A stretch of 64,000 nt of DNA, taken from positions 62,001-126,000 of the forward strand of contig NZ_CP114777.1 in assembly GCF_027359355.1 (NCBI RefSeq), in the 5' to 3' direction. This DNA is from Prochlorococcus marinus str. MIT 1214 (GTDB taxonomy: Bacteria > Cyanobacteriota > Cyanobacteriia > PCC-6307 > Cyanobiaceae). Within the stretch, counting starts at the first letter, position 1; each line of letters opens with the position of its first letter. Positions 9,396 to 18,523 of this stretch are shown piece after piece. The position numbers were made by a program, and so were the translations under genes. The notes under the pieces were generated by a model that saw only the letters and a program-made list of their open reading frames with translations, made no database searches and had not been told where the DNA came from.

Positions 9396-10781
9396 ATGAG
9401 TCTGGAGTTTTTAGGTTTGGATGACCTATATAAAATTAATGCAATACCAACGTTAGCCCTTTCGTTGGGTTTGCTTGGAATTATAGGAATTCTTCTAACC
9501 CTTGGGAGAAGATTGGATACTGCGATGAAGTTGGAAAGATTTGGTATCCCCATAGCCCTTTTAGTTGGAGCATTAGGTTTTTTAATTGGTCCTTATGGAC
9601 CTTTTTCATTATTACCAGAAAGGGTTCTAAATACTTGGATGCAATTACCAACTCCATTGCTTACTTTAGTCTTTGCGACCTTAATGCTAGGAAGACCTAT
9701 TCCCAGAATTAGTGTTTTATGGAAACCAGTCGCTTCGCAGGCATTGTTAGGACTTTTACTAGGTTTCGGTCAATATGTTGTTGGCGGGATAATTGTTTTG
9801 TCATTTTTGCTTCCTTATTTAGGAGTAGATCCATTGATGGGATGCATCATTGAAGTTGGTTTTGAAGGAGGACATGGAGCAGCGGCGATAATGGGAGAAA
9901 GTTTTAGTAAGTTAGGCTTCCCTGAGGGATTAGACCTAGGGTTTGCAATGGCAACGGTAGGTTTACTAGCTTCTACTTTGTTAGGGAGCGGTTTAGTTGT
10001 TCTAGGAAGGTTTTTTGGATGGCTTGTTCCTGCTGAAAAAGAGTCCAAAGATGATTTAAATCCTACTGATTTGGAATATAAACCAATTAAACAAATTAAG
10101 TTACTTTTATATAATTTTGCTCTAGCAGGATTAGCAGTATTAGTTGGTATCTTTTTACTAAATTGCTTAAGATTATCTTCTACATACTTGGGCGATATAA
10201 GTAAGCAGGTGATATTAGCTTTCCCGGTATTTCCATTAGCTTTATTGGGTTCATTCTTTGTAAGATTTTCATTAGAAAAAACTGGAAATACAAAATTAGT
10301 CTCATCACTTTTTCAACGTGAGATTGGCATACTTTCAACAGATTTACTTATAATTACCGCAATGGCGGGATTGAATTTACCTTTATTGGTTAACTACTGG
10401 ATACCAATAGCTATTTTAGCTTTTGGTGGATTGATTTGGAATCTTGCAGGGATGTTGATTTTTTCTAGATTATTTTTTAGAGAAGAGTGGTTTGAAAGAG
10501 CAATAGCAGAGTTTGGAAATTCAACGGGGGTTGCAGCTAGTGGATTATTGCTTTTGAGATTGGCTGATCCTAGGAACTCAACTGATACCTTACCTGTGTT
10601 TTCTATTAAGCAATTATTTCTACAGCCACTTCTTTCTGGAGGCCTAATTACTGTAATAGCTCCTTTATTTATTAGTAATTTTGGGCTTAAAGGTTGGACA
10701 GAATTTTGTGGCTTAATCTCATTATCTTTATGCGCAGTTGCAATATCTTTACAGTCAAAATATCCAAATCCCTCAGCGTGA
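9396..10781 (+). CDS. gltS: Sodium/glutamate symporter family protein (GltS-like)
   Basis: Integral membrane protein of the ESS family (Na+:glutamate symport), 461 aa with about 10-12 hydrophobic segments in two inverted halves. The family signature region GFEGGHGAAAIMGESF (about residue 155) and the related later half FGNSTGVAASGLLLLRLADP (about residue 375) are visible. The family's usual length is 400-450 aa. Monocistronic by appearance, with a 292-bp upstream gap. The exact substrate (glutamate or another small acid) is not certain. Confidence 0.82.
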   Translation: MSLEFLGLDDLYKINAIPTLALSLGLLGIIGILLTLGRRLDTAMKLERFGIPIALLVGALGFLIGPYGPFSLLPERVLNTWMQLPTPLLTLVFATLMLGRPIPRISVLWKPVASQALLGLLLGFGQYVVGGIIVLSFLLPYLGVDPLMGCIIEVGFEGGHGAAAIMGESFSKLGFPEGLDLGFAMATVGLLASTLLGSGLVVLGRFFGWLVPAEKESKDDLNPTDLEYKPIKQIKLLLYNFALAGLAVLVGIFLLNCLRLSSTYLGDISKQVILAFPVFPLALLGSFFVRFSLEKTGNTKLVSSLFQREIGILSTDLLIITAMAGLNLPLLVNYWIPIAILAFGGLIWNLAGMLIFSRLFFREEWFERAIAEFGNSTGVAASGLLLLRLADPRNSTDTLPVFSIKQLFLQPLLSGGLITVIAPLFISNFGLKGWTEFCGLISLSLCAVAISLQSKYPNPSA

Positions 10782-10852
10782 CAATTAATATACTTAACTA
10801 AATTTATAATTTATGGAAATGTTAGTTTTAATAAACCATTTTCCCACTTTAC

Positions 10853-11110
10853 ATGAACCGACAAATTTACAAAGATATCCCTCCTCAAGAATTAAAGGAA
10901 AAATGGTTTAAAAGTCATCTTCTCGGAAAAGAGGTTGAATTAAGAGAACTCTATGAGTTACCTCAGGACCAGTTGGATTTAGTCATGGCAGAGACTGCAG
11001 AGTTTAGGAGTGATGTAGGAAATAGAGATAGAAATTTAGGTAAATATTGTACAGCTGGCTATTTTTTAGAGTTATCAAGAATCATTGATAAAAGAAGGGC
11101 TTCAGAATGA
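10853..11110 (+). CDS. Small conserved cyanobacterial protein, unknown
   Basis: 85-residue hydrophilic protein (PQELKEKWFKSHLLGKEVELRELYELPQDQLDLVMAETAEFRSDVGNRDRN). No domain is recognised; predicted mostly helical and soluble. ATG start, 71 bp after the symporter and convergent with the GST gene (9-bp gap). Amino-acid composition looks like a genuine protein. Confidence 0.65.
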   Translation: MNRQIYKDIPPQELKEKWFKSHLLGKEVELRELYELPQDQLDLVMAETAEFRSDVGNRDRNLGKYCTAGYFLELSRIIDKRRASE

Positions 11111-11119
11111 TTTTCTACT

Positions 11120-11788
11120 TTAGTTTCCAAAAATCAGGGGCTCATTTACCTTGTTCCAAGGTTTATTTTTATTCATAACTATTGGATATTTCTTATGAGT
11201 AAAAAAGTAATTTAACCAACGTCGTAGAAATTTAATTTCATGGTTTTGATCAAAGTCATTAATGTCCGCTATTCTAAATTGCCTTACAAATGGCCAGATA
11301 GCCCAATCAGCTAGGGTTTCTTTTGCATCAACAAGAAATAGTGGTTTCCTTCTGTTTGAAGACTCTTTTAATCTATTATTCAAAGATAAAAGTATTTTCA
11401 TGCATGCTGCTTGATGAGTTTCTAATTCTTCAGAATTAAATCTAGATGCATATTTAAACCGATCCAAATGATATTTAAATACTTTATCATTTGTTTCTAT
11501 AAGACTTAATATTTTTTTTGACTTATCATTATTATCACCAAGTAATGCATGCATATTTGATCTTTCAATACACCAGATCATTATGTCTAAGCTCTCATCA
11601 ATTACTTGATTTAAACTAGTCTTTAACACAGGTACAGTTGCTTTTTTAGAGATTTCAATTAATTCAACAGGCTTATTCTTTAGGTCGACCTCTCTTAACT
11701 CCACTACCTGATTTGTATTTAATAAAGCCCATCTAGCCCTAATTGCGTAAGGACATCGTCTAAAGCTATATAAAATATTGTGCTTCAT
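11120..11788 (-). CDS. Glutathione S-transferase family protein
   Basis: 222-aa GST-fold protein. The thioredoxin-like N-terminal domain has the YSFRRCPYAIRAR start and the cis-proline TVPVL plus DESLDIM glutathione-binding segment. The all-helical C-terminal domain begins near residue 90. The active-site-like Cys13 (RCPYA) suggests a cysteine-type GST or a disulfide reductase-like member. Likely role: thiol transfer or detoxification; substrate unknown. Confidence 0.82.
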   Translation of the reverse strand: MKHNILYSFRRCPYAIRARWALLNTNQVVELREVDLKNKPVELIEISKKATVPVLKTSLNQVIDESLDIMIWCIERSNMHALLGDNNDKSKKILSLIETNDKVFKYHLDRFKYASRFNSEELETHQAACMKILLSLNNRLKESSNRRKPLFLVDAKETLADWAIWPFVRQFRIADINDFDQNHEIKFLRRWLNYFFTHKKYPIVMNKNKPWNKVNEPLIFGN

Positions 11789-11973
11789 AATTTTCCTGTT
11801 AAAATTATCCTGTGCCCTATACCCATAGATTATTAGTCAATCCTATAAATCATAAATAGAATATGCTTTGATAGTATATACTTTATGATTTTCTTTGGCA
11901 ATTATATTTTAGTGTAAAAATATAATCCATTTTTTTATATTACAAACACTTTAGTTCTCAAGAAAATTAAATT

Positions 11974-12534
11974 ATGTCAGGATTTGTTTATTTAATGAAA
12001 AATGGTGATTTATATAAACTCGGGTGTACCACCAATTTGAAAAGTGAGGCTAATAAAATGAAACCAGGCGAAATAATTTCTTCTTTCAAAATTAATGATC
12101 CAAAATCTTTTGAGGTAAGATTGCTAAGGCTTTATAAGAAAAAAAGAATACCGGATACGAACTATTTTCGATTATCTGAATCAGAAGTTAATAATTGTAA
12201 AAAACATTTAGAAGGTAAAAGTAATTTTCCAAAAAGCTTAAATGATGAGTTGAGAATAGGATTAAATGGATCTTTGTTTTTCGCAATTATAACTTTTTTG
12301 CTTTCATTCCTTATTATAAAGATGTTTATATTTAGTTGTTTACTTTCAATTTTATTTGCCTCTCTCCCTATGTGGTCACTTGCAATTCTTGGTAGTTTTG
12401 GAGGTTATGATGCTGATGATCTTTCGCTTTTTTCGACACTTTCTAACAGATTAAAAGGACTTTTGATAGCTATATCTATGATTTCATGCGCATATGTTCT
12501 CTATACTCTTGCCCGCTTTCCCATTGCCTTTTAA
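11974..12534 (+). CDS. GIY-YIG-like domain protein with C-terminal membrane segments
   Basis: 186 aa. The first about 80 residues (GFVYLMKNGDLYKLGCTTN ... FEVRLLRLYKKKRIPDTNYFRLSE) match the layout of the MUG113/T5orf172 branch of the GIY-YIG fold: VYL, YKLG, a following basic helix and a conserved YFRL strand. Residues of about 95-185 hold three or four hydrophobic segments. A GIY-YIG-like domain joined to membrane helices is unusual; the catalytic Arg/Glu of active nucleases is not obvious, so it may bind nucleic acid without cutting. It is a lone gene between divergent or convergent neighbours. Confidence 0.55.
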   Translation: MSGFVYLMKNGDLYKLGCTTNLKSEANKMKPGEIISSFKINDPKSFEVRLLRLYKKKRIPDTNYFRLSESEVNNCKKHLEGKSNFPKSLNDELRIGLNGSLFFAIITFLLSFLIIKMFIFSCLLSILFASLPMWSLAILGSFGGYDADDLSLFSTLSNRLKGLLIAISMISCAYVLYTLARFPIAF

Positions 12535-12635
12535 TTTAAACTATTATTTTTATTTATATATATAATTTATAAATTCTTTCTTGATTTTTAAATTATAGCT
12601 GTAAAATAAATTATAGTTAATGACCTTAAGTGAGC

Positions 12636-12890
12636 ATGAACATCTCTGATTATCTTCAATTCTTAGAACCAATACAAGAACAGCTTAATAAGGTTTACTC
12701 AATTGCTTCTTTAGCTCTTACAGTTTTGGTTTGTTTGTGGCTTTTTAATTTTATAGTTGGTCTCATACAAAGAACATATTCAGTAGGTAAAGCTATAGGA
12801 AGTTTTTATAGAAATTATTTTCATAAGTATCTCCGTAAAGCAATTCTAGGTGTATTGAATATATTTAGCAAAACTACTAATCCTATTTAA
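12636..12890 (+). CDS. Small membrane protein, unknown
   Basis: 84 aa with one clear hydrophobic helix (VYSIASLALTVLVCLWLFNFIVGLI, about residues 19-43) followed by a basic cytoplasmic-looking tail (RNYFHKYLRKAI), consistent with an N-out/C-in single-pass protein. ATG at 12636 is chosen; a GTG two codons upstream is also possible. It converges on the SDR gene with a 9-bp gap. No family recognised. Confidence 0.55.
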   Translation: MNISDYLQFLEPIQEQLNKVYSIASLALTVLVCLWLFNFIVGLIQRTYSVGKAIGSFYRNYFHKYLRKAILGVLNIFSKTTNPI

Positions 12891-12899
12891 AATTTTTTT

Positions 12900-13613
12900 C
12901 TAAATGCTTGTTTCAAGTTGACAATTTAGTGAGATTTCAAAAGGAATAGAACTGTTTGGTAAATCTAGTAAATTTGAACAAATATTAGCAATGTCATTTG
13001 CCTGTATCATATCTTTTTTAGGAAAATGATTTATTTCTTTTGCCATATCTGTATTTACCCATCCTGGGCAAATAGCTGTAACTCTAATACCCTTTTCCCA
13101 TCCTTCATTTCTCATCGTTTGGCATAAACTCATTAAAGCGAATTTACTCATTGAATAGCCAGCGAAGTTACCTTTTGATCGTTTTCCACTCATAGACACC
13201 AAAACAATAATCCGTGCTGAATTGCTTATAGATAAATATTTCCATGCTTCTTTTGTTAATATCCAAGGTCCCAAGACATTAACTTTCCATAGATCTTCAA
13301 TATCTTTAATTTCATTATCATTAAATAACAAATTTGTTCTTTTGAATATCCCAGCACAATGAATAATTGTATCAATATTATTAAAAGTTTCGACGGTTTT
13401 CTCTACCCATGCCTTTGATGATTTTTGATCAGTTGCGTCATAGGAGTGTACCAAAAAACTATCAGGATTTTTTGAATTTGGATCTAAGGGTGTATTTATT
13501 AAATCTCTTGTTTCTCTTACTCCTAAGCTTAATGAATGCCCTTCTTCGGATAATTTTAATGCTACCGCTTTCCCTATTCCCCTACTTGCGCCACTTATAA
13601 GGATTTTTCTCAT
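12900..13613 (-). CDS. Short-chain dehydrogenase/reductase
   Basis: Classical SDR of 237 aa with the cofactor motif SGASRGIG (residues 6-13), HCAGIF, the catalytic Ser (SMSGKR) and YSMSK (Tyr/Lys), and the CPGWVNTDMA segment after the active site. Its ATG overlaps the stop of the lycopene cyclase gene by 4 bp, so the two are translationally coupled. Substrate unknown; the coupling makes a pigment- or lipid-related substrate possible, but that is inference. Confidence 0.88.
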   Translation of the reverse strand: MRKILISGASRGIGKAVALKLSEEGHSLSLGVRETRDLINTPLDPNSKNPDSFLVHSYDATDQKSSKAWVEKTVETFNNIDTIIHCAGIFKRTNLLFNDNEIKDIEDLWKVNVLGPWILTKEAWKYLSISNSARIIVLVSMSGKRSKGNFAGYSMSKFALMSLCQTMRNEGWEKGIRVTAICPGWVNTDMAKEINHFPKKDMIQANDIANICSNLLDLPNSSIPFEISLNCQLETSI

Positions 13614-14896
13614 TTATTATTAACTATTAGTGCTTTAAATAATAAATTTAATTCTCTACCATGCATATTCATTAAGCCTTGTTTTATAGTCCAGGGTGAT
13701 TTCCTAAACATCTTCCACATTGCGGATATTAGCTCGTTAAGGCTAAGTGTATTTGTAAGGAATCCATACCATTGTTTATTAGGTAAACTAAAAAATTCTA
13801 TGAAAAAGCCTCTTAGTAACTTTTCTTCGAATCGCATCAATTTTTCTAATCCAAATTTATAAATAGCTTGTTTTCTTCTAAGTTCTGATGGCCATAATGT
13901 TTGCCAACCTTTCTTTGCTAACGAAGCTGAGGATGCTGTTGGGTCTTTCATTGCTAATGAAAGTGCTTTGGCAACTTTAGGAGCCCTTCTTAAAAGGCTA
14001 CCAACCATGTATCCCGATGCGGGATGTACCATCCCAGCAGAACCGCCAAATCCAAGGACCGGCTGAGTTAGGTCAGGGATAGGCATGTTCATTGGCAGAT
14101 ATGAACCATGCTCTTCATGCTCAAGACTTTTTATTTCTAAACCCCGAGTCTCTAATCTTTTTTCAAGTCTTCTTTTTAACTCATCAAGAGAGACTGGAGG
14201 AAATAGCCCCAAGGATGTTTCTTCTAAGAAAAACTTTCCATTTCCCATATCCATAGCGTATAAAAATGTTGGAGCTTCTTTTCTTTCCTCTGGATTCAAG
14301 TGGTCGCAACGATAATCCATTAAAACAAATTGACCTTTCTCGACAGGGGGTGCACTGAACTCACCTACTATCCCGTAACAAGTTTGAACAGCTACTGGCC
14401 CTTGGTTAGGAGACTTGATAAATACAGGTTTGTAGCCAGTTGCGTCAATTACCACCCGAGCATTAAGTTCCTTTCCATTAGACGTTTTAACTGTGCTGGT
14501 TAATTGATTTGTTTCAAAGTTGATTGCTGATCCTTTATGCCATTCTATTTCAGCTTTATTGCATTGCTCTAACCAATAAGCTTGTAATTTGTTTTTATCA
14601 AAAAGCCCATAATCTCTATTATGTTTAGTAATTTCATTCTTTTTAGAATTTGGATCTTTGTCCCCCTCTCCAAAATAACTAATGGTGTTTACCCATCTAT
14701 GTTCAAGTAAATGACTCAGCCCAAGCTCGTCAACCTCTTCACCCCAAATCCCATAAGTGAAGGGCCAAGGTTCCTCTGGAGATTGCTCTGATAAGATTTC
14801 AACATTTAAGTTCTCAATCGCCAATGCTGCCGCTATTGATAAAGCGCCTGGGCCTGAGCCTAGTACTAGAGCATCTTTTAATGCACTAGTGCTCAT
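13610..14896 (-). CDS. crtL: Lycopene cyclase (CrtL family)
   Basis: FAD-dependent lycopene cyclase that forms ionone rings in the route to beta- or alpha-carotene and zeaxanthin. 428 aa. N-terminal dinucleotide-binding GSGPGALSIAAAL, the PFTYGIWGEEVDELGL family block, and FGGSAGMVHPASGYMVGSLL near residue 290 are diagnostic. Prochlorococcus has two related enzymes, CrtL-b (beta) and CrtL-e (epsilon/beta). The sequence alone did not let me decide; absence of gyrA or leuA next to it leans weakly to CrtL-e. First gene of a two-gene unit with the SDR. Confidence 0.88.
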   Translation of the reverse strand: MSTSALKDALVLGSGPGALSIAAALAIENLNVEILSEQSPEEPWPFTYGIWGEEVDELGLSHLLEHRWVNTISYFGEGDKDPNSKKNEITKHNRDYGLFDKNKLQAYWLEQCNKAEIEWHKGSAINFETNQLTSTVKTSNGKELNARVVIDATGYKPVFIKSPNQGPVAVQTCYGIVGEFSAPPVEKGQFVLMDYRCDHLNPEERKEAPTFLYAMDMGNGKFFLEETSLGLFPPVSLDELKRRLEKRLETRGLEIKSLEHEEHGSYLPMNMPIPDLTQPVLGFGGSAGMVHPASGYMVGSLLRRAPKVAKALSLAMKDPTASSASLAKKGWQTLWPSELRRKQAIYKFGLEKLMRFEEKLLRGFFIEFFSLPNKQWYGFLTNTLSLNELISAMWKMFRKSPWTIKQGLMNMHGRELNLLFKALIVNNK

Positions 14897-15192
14897 AGAT
14901 CCCCTTGAAGAACATAGCTATTTTCTTTTACTTGGTTTCGAAAAATAGGATTTAATTCTTTAGAATAAAGCTTAGTTATTTGATTGCCTCCCTGGATTAC
15001 CACTTTAAACACTCATGCCTATAATCAACAATAGCTCCTGATGGCATTAACAATGAATTGTATTAATGTTTTTTATCAACTTAATGAATTTATTTAGTTT
15101 TAATGTATGTATGAACAGTTTTTGATTAAAAATTGAAATAATAAACAAGTGAATTTAATTCCAAAATCATTTAATATTAAAATTAAAAATTT

Positions 15193-16215
15193 ATGAATGA
15201 AAAATCAAATATTTCAAAAAAAGATAAACCTTTAACTATCCTTATAACAGGTGGTTCGTCAGGTATTGGTTATCAAGCGGTTTTAAAATTAATTTCCCTT
15301 GGTCATAATATAATTTTACCTTGTAAAAATATATCTAGAGCAAATCAAGTATTGACTAATATATTTAATCAATCTTCATTTGAATTATCTAAGAAAGGTA
15401 AAATTTATACTCCTATAATGGATCTCTCTGATTTGAATAGCATTGATTTCCTATGTTCTGAACTTAAAATTAAACGTGTGAAAATCGATGTTTTAATTTT
15501 AAATGCCGGTCTTCAATATACAGGATCAAAAATGCCTAGAATGTCTACCCAGGGGATTGAATTAACTTTTGCAGTCAATCATTTATCACATTTCTATCTG
15601 ACACAAAGAATTTTACCTTTAATAGATAAGAACAATGATCCGAAAATAATTATTACATCTTCAGAAGTTCATAATCCTAACAGTGGTGGAGGTAAAGTAG
15701 GCGCTCAGGCAAGCTTGGGAAACTTAAAAGGCTTAGAATCTGGCGCGGGTTTTGAAATGGTTGATGGAAATAAATTTAATGCTGATAAAGCATATAAAGA
15801 TAGTAAATTATGTAATATTTTTTTTGCAAGAAAGTTAAGTAATAAATTGATTAGCAAGAAATTATCAATTCCAGTTATTGCATGGGCTCCAGGCTTGGTT
15901 ATCTCTAGAGATAACCAAGGATTTTTTAGGCACAGCAGGAAATACAATCAATTAGGACAAATATTATTTGCTTTTTTAGCTAGAGATGTTTTAAGAATAA
16001 CCACATCAAATAAAAATGCAGGTTTGCTTTTAAGCAATCTAGCTTCTTTATGTAAATATAGAAAAACTGGTTTTAATTATTATAGTAATAAAATTATTTC
16101 ATCAGGTAAATTTATTTTTGAAGAAACTGATATCAGTAAAGAGGCCCAAAGAGTAGATTTATCAGATAAGTTATGGGATCTATCTCAATCTCTAATAGAT
16201 AAGATACTTAGATAA
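15193..16215 (+). CDS. Protochlorophyllide-reductase-like SDR
   Basis: 340-aa SDR whose core resembles light-dependent protochlorophyllide oxidoreductase (POR): TGGSSGIGYQA cofactor loop, LNAG, and a MVDGNKFNADKAYKDSKLCN block that closely parallels POR's FDGAKAYKDSKVCN with catalytic Tyr and Lys. The rest is diverged: LNAGLQ replaces the POR NAA-type loop and the C-terminus differs. It is therefore best called a POR paralogue; the actual substrate is unknown. The gene is AT-rich with a 296-bp upstream gap and ends 7 bp from the convergent MscS gene. Confidence 0.75.
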   Translation: MNEKSNISKKDKPLTILITGGSSGIGYQAVLKLISLGHNIILPCKNISRANQVLTNIFNQSSFELSKKGKIYTPIMDLSDLNSIDFLCSELKIKRVKIDVLILNAGLQYTGSKMPRMSTQGIELTFAVNHLSHFYLTQRILPLIDKNNDPKIIITSSEVHNPNSGGGKVGAQASLGNLKGLESGAGFEMVDGNKFNADKAYKDSKLCNIFFARKLSNKLISKKLSIPVIAWAPGLVISRDNQGFFRHSRKYNQLGQILFAFLARDVLRITTSNKNAGLLLSNLASLCKYRKTGFNYYSNKIISSGKFIFEETDISKEAQRVDLSDKLWDLSQSLIDKILR

Positions 16216-16222
16216 ATATATC

Positions 16223-17239
16223 TTATTTATTTACATGAATTGTCTGGGTTGGATAAGCGAAGTTAATATTTTCATTTTGGAACTTCTTCATTATTTCTAG
16301 ATTAATTTCTTGCTGAGCTGACATTGCCTGAAGATAATCACTTGTAGGAATATAATAAACAAGTTCAAAATCAAGACTGCTATTTGCGAATTCGATAAAA
16401 TGACATCGGTCGAAGATCGCATTTTCAGTTTTATCAACGATATTTTTTATCATTATAGGTATGCTTTTTGTTTGTTCATATGTAGTTTCATAGACCACAC
16501 CTAATTTATGAACCAGTCTTCTTTTCTTCATCTCAGCATAATTTGAGATTACTCCATTTGTGAGCCTGCTATTGCTCATTATTATTGCTTCTCCGTTAAT
16601 ACTTCTTAAGCGTGTTGACCTGACACCTACGCTCTCAACTTTTGCCCAGATCCCATCAATATGAATAAATTGTCCACTTTGAAATGGTTTATCTAGGAGG
16701 ATCGTTATGTATTCGAAGAACTCTTGAACTGGTTCCTTTAAGGCTAGTCCAGCTCCTATACCCCCTGCACTTAAAAGTGCCCAAATGGCTGCCATTTGTA
16801 CACCCATATTTTGAAGATAAAAAATAGCTCCTAGACTCCAAACAGATGCTCCAATCATTGGACTAAGTGAACGAATCATCTCACTGATAGATTTATCATT
16901 GATTTTGCTTGCCCATCTTTGTATTATTTTGAAAAATACTCTATTTATAAATCTGACAATATAAATAAGACATAGAAACTTACTAATACCTATTAATGTC
17001 TTATCTACTATTCCACCAATTTCTAAGACTTTGCATGCAACTATGAAACTAAAGATAAATCCTAAAGGTTTAATAGTCTCAATTAAAAGAGTAGCTATGT
17101 AGTCATCAGTTTTGCTTTGTGTTGCAGAGGTTATTTTCCTTAAAATCTTTTTTAGGATTTTTGGACTCACCAGGGAAATAATGCAACCTATACTAAAAGT
17201 AAGCAAGGAACTAATTATGTTTTTATAAAAATCATCCAT
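16223..17239 (-). CDS. MscS family mechanosensitive channel
   Basis: 338-aa small-conductance mechanosensitive channel homologue. Several N-terminal hydrophobic segments are followed by the pore helix AAIWALLSAGGIGAGLALKEPVQEF (about residues 150-172) and the beta domain (DKPFQSGQFIHIDGIWAKVESVGVRSTRLRS) typical of MscS. It acts as an osmotic release valve in the inner membrane. It is convergent with the POR-like gene and upstream of the hydrolase gene on the same strand. The function call is strong at family level. Confidence 0.9.
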   Translation of the reverse strand: MDDFYKNIISSLLTFSIGCIISLVSPKILKKILRKITSATQSKTDDYIATLLIETIKPLGFIFSFIVACKVLEIGGIVDKTLIGISKFLCLIYIVRFINRVFFKIIQRWASKINDKSISEMIRSLSPMIGASVWSLGAIFYLQNMGVQMAAIWALLSAGGIGAGLALKEPVQEFFEYITILLDKPFQSGQFIHIDGIWAKVESVGVRSTRLRSINGEAIIMSNSRLTNGVISNYAEMKKRRLVHKLGVVYETTYEQTKSIPIMIKNIVDKTENAIFDRCHFIEFANSSLDFELVYYIPTSDYLQAMSAQQEINLEIMKKFQNENINFAYPTQTIHVNK

Positions 17240-17304
17240 GATGTCAGATTACTTTTCTTCAGACTGCCTGAAAAAAATGATTTGTCTAGATATTTTCTAA
17301 TTAT

Positions 17305-17913
17305 TTAATTTGAAAATGAATTTTTTAAAACTTTACTCACCTCCCTAAATTCTTTTCTATTAGAGGTCTTACATAATTCACATATTAGACTTTCAGTCGT
17401 TGAGGGAACTGCACCAGATAATACAAGCCTTAAAAAAGCGGTATCATTATCTATTTGATTTCTACTCCCAATTGCATCTCTGGGAATTAGTATGTTTAAC
17501 CCTTTTTGTAAAAGATCAATCGATGTCTGAAGAATACATATATGACTCTCGATTCCACAAACTATTATATTTTTAAAATTATATTTATTTATATAATTTA
17601 TAAAGCTATTATTCTTACTACAACTAAATTCCATTTTTTCAAATGAAGGATATTCATTATTATCTGTAATTGATTCTAGAGTCTTCCCAAGCTTTAATGG
17701 ATTTTGTTCCGTAATAGCAATACGAACTTTAAGTAGATTGGATATATCGATTAGCTTTTTTATATTAAATATTAATAGTTGATTGTCTTTAATTTTGTTT
17801 ATAAGCTTTTGTTGCATATCTACTATAAGCAGTAATGTTTCATCCTCGACTAATACTTTATTACTGATATTTACATTAAATGGGGAGGGAGTTTTTGTTG
17901 AAAATTGATCCAT
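17305..17913 (-). CDS. Isochorismatase-family cysteine hydrolase
   Basis: 202-aa protein of the isochorismatase/nicotinamidase-like fold. The triad is visible: Asp in LLIVDMQQKL (about residue 31), Lys in FEKMEFS (about residue 93) and the nucleophile Cys in VCGIESHICILQT (about residue 126). Such enzymes hydrolyse amides (nicotinamide, ureidoacrylate) or vinyl ethers; the substrate cannot be told here. About 65 bp separate it from the MscS gene downstream. Confidence 0.83.
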   Translation of the reverse strand: MDQFSTKTPSPFNVNISNKVLVEDETLLLIVDMQQKLINKIKDNQLLIFNIKKLIDISNLLKVRIAITEQNPLKLGKTLESITDNNEYPSFEKMEFSCSKNNSFINYINKYNFKNIIVCGIESHICILQTSIDLLQKGLNILIPRDAIGSRNQIDNDTAFLRLVLSGAVPSTTESLICELCKTSNRKEFREVSKVLKNSFSN

Positions 17914-18049
17914 CTTAGAATTTCTTTTTGTTTATTTAAATATAAATCACCTAATAAATTTATACACCATTTTCATGGAAAATACCCTCATAAAGTTTTC
18001 CCCTTGTTGCAGGCTGTTCTCATTACGCTAAACTATTGAGAAAATAAGG

Positions 18050-18514
18050 TTGATATTGATTCCCTCGTCTTCCTATCGTACGCATCCTTCTCCTTTTGAA
18101 TCTGGTCTTCGTTCAAATGGTAAAAGAATGACCCCTCAAAGGAAAAAGGTTCTCTCTTTGTTTGAAGAGATTGGCTCTGGAATCCATCTCAGTGCGGAGG
18201 AGGTTCATTCAAAATTGACAATTTCTGGGGAGAAGGTTTCTCTTGCGACTATTTACAGAACTTTAAGACTATTGGTCAAGATGACTTTCCTTAATGAACT
18301 TGATTTAAGTGAGGGAGGGAATAGGTTTGAATTGCTTAGTCATGATCATCCAGATCATCATCATTTGATTTGTATTCGTTGCGGCAGAACAGAAGAGTTT
18401 GAAAATAATAATGTTATCAAGGCGGGTAAAGCAGCAGCTAAAAACTTCGGATTTAAATTATTGGAGTCATCGTTAAACGTAAGAGCATTGTGCCCAATGT
18501 GTTTAAACAAATAA
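18050..18514 (+). CDS. Fur-family transcriptional regulator
   Basis: 154-aa metal-responsive repressor of the Fur/Zur/PerR family. The winged-helix part has RMTPQRKKVLSLFEE, LSAEEVHSKL and SLATIYRTLRLL; the dimerisation and metal-binding part has HDHPDHHHLICIRCGRTEEF and a final CPMC (structural zinc CxxC pairs). Which metal is sensed cannot be decided. The start is a TTG at 18050 (a second TTG is at 18056); no ATG precedes the conserved region. It faces the arsS gene tail to tail with a 9-bp gap. Confidence 0.9.
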   Translation: MILIPSSSYRTHPSPFESGLRSNGKRMTPQRKKVLSLFEEIGSGIHLSAEEVHSKLTISGEKVSLATIYRTLRLLVKMTFLNELDLSEGGNRFELLSHDHPDHHHLICIRCGRTEEFENNNVIKAGKAAAKNFGFKLLESSLNVRALCPMCLNK

Positions 18515-18523
18515 ACCTTGTTT

